This document shows positions 5,583 to 6,190 of a stretch of 6,190 nt of DNA, piece by piece. Origin of the DNA: Psychrobacter sp. (GTDB taxonomy: Bacteria; Pseudomonadota; Gammaproteobacteria; Pseudomonadales; Moraxellaceae); contig JARIAA010000257.1 of assembly GCA_029264635.1 (NCBI GenBank), positions 1 to 6,190 of the forward strand, given 5' to 3'. Every line of letters begins with the position of its first letter. Positions within the stretch are counted from its first letter, which is position 1. The notes under the pieces were generated by a model. The model was not told where the DNA came from. It saw nothing but the letters and a program-made list of their open reading frames with translations, and ran no database searches. The position numbers and the translations under genes were made by a program.

Positions 5583-6047
5583 ATGGCTTCCAAAACCTTA
5601 CTCATCGTTGCGCACGCTCCATCACCCAATACCAAAAAATTAGCACAAGCTGCCTATGAGGGTGCTAATCATCCTGATATAGGTATTGAGGTCATTCTTA
5701 AAACGCCGCAAGATACGCAGCCTAAAGATGTACTTGCCGCTGATGCTGTATTATTGGGAACGACTGAAAATTTGGCTTATATGGCTGGACTGACCAAAGA
5801 CTTTTTTGATCGCTGTTATTATCCAGTGCTAGAAAAAAAACAAGGCATGCCGTTTGCACTCTATATTCGAGCAGGACAAGATGGGACAGGAACCAAACGC
5901 GCGATGCAGACGATTATTACAGGTTTGCGCTGGAATCAAATCCAAAACACGCTGATTTTAAAAGGTCAATGGCAAACTGAGTTTACCGAGCAAGTGGAGG
6001 AGCTTGCGATGACGTTGGCCGCTGGAGTAGAAGCAGGTATTTATTAA
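5583..6047 (+). CDS. Flavodoxin-family NAD(P)H/FMN oxidoreductase (154 aa)
   Basis: This is a small cytoplasmic protein of flavodoxin fold, predicted to bind FMN; its electron partner and substrate are unknown. The first beta strand leads into a phosphate-binding loop, TLLIVAHAPSPNTKKLA (5-21). The second FMN loop is LLGTTENLAYMAG (57-69), followed by KDFFDRCYYP (72-81), typical of the NAD(P)H-dependent reductase/flavodoxin group. A third loop, YIRAGQDGTGTKRA (94-107), closes the site. The length fits the family. The ATG at 5583 is preferred for its GGTGA ribosome binding site and because the protein then begins directly at the first strand; starts at 5559 (GTG) or 5571 (ATG) would add 8 or 4 residues. 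It follows the OsmC gene by 43 bp, suggesting a shared redox transcript. No terminator is seen after it, so transcription may continue into the next gene. Confidence 0.9.
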   Translation: MASKTLLIVAHAPSPNTKKLAQAAYEGANHPDIGIEVILKTPQDTQPKDVLAADAVLLGTTENLAYMAGLTKDFFDRCYYPVLEKKQGMPFALYIRAGQDGTGTKRAMQTIITGLRWNQIQNTLILKGQWQTEFTEQVEELAMTLAAGVEAGIY

Positions 6048-6064
6048 CGTTTTTAGTTTGATGA

Positions 6065-6190
6065 ATAGCGACTACTACAACTACGAATAAGCATAAAAAT
6101 GATAGAAAACGTAATAATGTTGATACAGATAAGCGCCCGTTTTCGCAGGCCTGTGAGAATAATAAAGACGCTATTTTAGAAGTACTACAA
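6065..6190 (+). CDS. 5' end of a DUF938 methyltransferase-like gene, start codon unresolved, runs off the window
   Basis: The frame with codons beginning at 6065 and ending at 6190 is open and reads ...TDKRPFSQACENNKDAILEV... (about 6125-6184). This matches the N-terminal signature of DUF938 proteins, a SAM-dependent methyltransferase-like family whose members start near a PFSPACERNK-type motif. The frame is closed upstream by TGA at 6062-6064, and between there and the motif it contains no ATG, GTG or TTG. The first codon after the stop is ATA (6065), given here as a nominal edge. An ATG at 6061 lies one frame away and reads only nine codons before TAA (6088-6090). Dropping one base near 6066-6067 would join that ATG to the DUF938 frame. 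The gene is thus either broken at its start, started at a rare codon, or affected by a sequence error. The methyltransferase core lies outside the window. Confidence 0.6.
   Translation, partial: MATTTTTNKHKNDRKRNNVDTDKRPFSQACENNKDAILEVLQ

Noticed and set aside
6099..6179. Short plus-strand frame starting at an ATG (MIENVIMLIQ...)
   Set aside because: It is out of frame with the DUF938 signature that occupies the same bases, and it ends after 26 codons.
1..6190. A new defence or mobile system (CRISPR array, toxin-antitoxin, retron, insertion sequence)
   Set aside because: I saw no regularly spaced repeats, no transposase or integrase, no terminal inverted repeats and no reverse transcriptase; all the main genes belong to recognisable families or folds.

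Overview
The window looks like a chromosomal segment of a gammaproteobacterium of the Moraxellaceae, most likely Psychrobacter. The basis is the 5S rRNA at the left edge, which is of the Psychrobacter/Acinetobacter type as I remember it, an AT-rich base composition, and the character of the proteins. The genus is an inference; the family is safer.

Left end (1-434): the 3' end of an rRNA operon. It contains an almost complete 5S rRNA, a strong intrinsic terminator, and about 140 bp further on a second short copy of the 5S tail with its own terminator. A third hairpin, pointing the other way, ends the first minus-strand gene. Middle (435-4845): three minus-strand genes. In transcription order (right to left) these are a right-handed beta-helix protein with a carbohydrate-binding-like N-terminal domain that resembles a phage tailspike or pectate lyase; a Tat-exported DUF1501 protein; and, after a terminator and a 377-bp spacer, a short catalase-family haem protein. 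Right end (5132-6190): a plus-strand cluster diverging from the beta-helix gene. It encodes an OsmC/Ohr-family thiol peroxidase-like protein, a flavodoxin-fold NAD(P)H/FMN oxidoreductase, and the first codons of a DUF938-type methyltransferase that runs off the window.

Common themes: the catalase-like, OsmC and flavodoxin proteins all point to redox or peroxide handling, although they lie on opposite strands and are not one operon. The OsmC promoter region carries a palindrome that resembles the operators of OhrR/MarR-type regulators and overlaps a plausible -35 box. The beta-helix and DUF1501 genes are only 74 bp apart with no terminator between them, so they may be co-transcribed. Neither has its usual partner here: there is no DUF1800 gene for DUF1501 and no phage genes for the beta-helix protein.

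The least ordinary points are the orphan tailspike-like protein beside DUF1501, the missing start codon of the DUF938 reading frame, the duplicated rRNA-operon tail, and the OhrR-like palindrome. I see no CRISPR array, insertion sequence, tRNA or clearly new defence system.
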